From NCBI GenBank assembly GCA_009929975.1, contig RZZF01000124.1, positions 1 through 5,769 on the forward strand: 5,769 nt of DNA. The letters run 5' to 3'. Of this stretch, positions 5,567 to 5,769 are shown piece after piece; within the stretch, counting starts at the first letter, position 1; each line of letters begins with the position of its first letter. The notes below the pieces were generated by a model. The model had not been told where the DNA came from. It was given only the letters and a program-made list of their open reading frames with translations, and ran no database searches. This stretch comes from Clostridia bacterium. Its GTDB lineage: Bacteria; Bacillota; Clostridia; Saccharofermentanales; UBA5734. A program made the position numbers and the translations under genes.

Positions 5567-5769
5567 TCATTCGGCCGACTCATCATCCGCCAGATCTCGG
5601 ATCAGTTGTTCCAGCCGGCTGATCACTGACGGCTTGTCTTTTTGTCCGGCGGGGATGTGGCTCATGAAATCAGCAAAAAATGAACTGAGTGCCTGGAGCA
5701 CATTGGCCTCATCCAGCCGGATGATCATCTGGTTCGACGCCTGTCCCCGTGAGAAGAGCGACACCGTGC
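5567..5769 (-). CDS. Unrecognised protein, C-terminal end (5' partial)
   Basis: The last 66 residues of a minus-strand gene whose frame remains open at the right edge; the GTG at 5764 is more likely an internal valine than the start, since the preceding codon (ACG) is also open. The visible part reads like a small soluble domain end: a strand-like piece (NQMIIRL), a hydrophobic helix (NVLQALSSFFADFMSHI), a polar linker, and an amphipathic helix (ISRLEQLIRDLADDE) with an acidic tail. There is no membrane segment. I do not recognise the family. It lies 62 bases upstream of the ATG at 5504 of the transporter operon on the same strand, with no terminator between, so it could be the operon's first gene or its regulator; neither is shown by sequence. 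Confidence 0.6.
   Translation of the reverse strand, partial: TVSLFSRGQASNQMIIRLDEANVLQALSSFFADFMSHIPAGQKDKPSVISRLEQLIRDLADDESAE

Overview
The window reads as chromosomal DNA of a mid-GC (slightly above 50% by eye) bacterium, most likely a Gram-positive Bacillota. This rests on strong GGAGG-type ribosome binding sites, a lipoprotein-type solute-binding protein, the style of the EF-G tail and tight operons. No taxon below phylum can be named from the sequence. I see no tRNA, rRNA, CRISPR array, insertion sequence or phage gene, and no stretch over 300 bases lacks a gene.

Left, plus strand: the 3' end of an elongation factor G-type GTPase gene (bases 3-257) closes with a good intrinsic terminator (283-312). 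A putative extended -10 promoter follows (332-340). It heads a two-gene unit: a class II CPD photolyase (386-1789) and a 333-residue DUF523/TudS-like iron-sulfur protein (1842-2843). The C-terminal half of the latter looks like a very divergent DUF1722 (YbgA) domain.

Right, minus strand: a compact transporter operon runs leftward from about 5500. It encodes a lipoprotein amino-acid-type binding protein (4680-5498), a permease (3937-4683, 4-base ATGA overlap), an ATPase (3210-3947, 11-base overlap) and, after 36 bases, an L-rhamnose mutarotase (2844-3173). The first three form a complete polar amino acid ABC importer. The mutarotase is an unexpected last gene. Upstream lies the 3' end of an unrecognised minus-strand gene (5567-5769, running off the window).

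The two units converge with no intergenic base: their TGA stops together form the palindrome TGATCA (2841-2846), and neither has a visible terminator there.

Most worth a second look: the photolyase/DUF523 pairing, which parallels the photolyase/YbgA linkage; the cysteine-enriched cluster motifs and possible cryptic DUF1722 domain of the DUF523 protein; rhaM inside an amino acid importer operon; and a roughly threefold excess of GATC sites. The remaining genes are recognisable members of known families. I found no clear evidence of a wholly new system.
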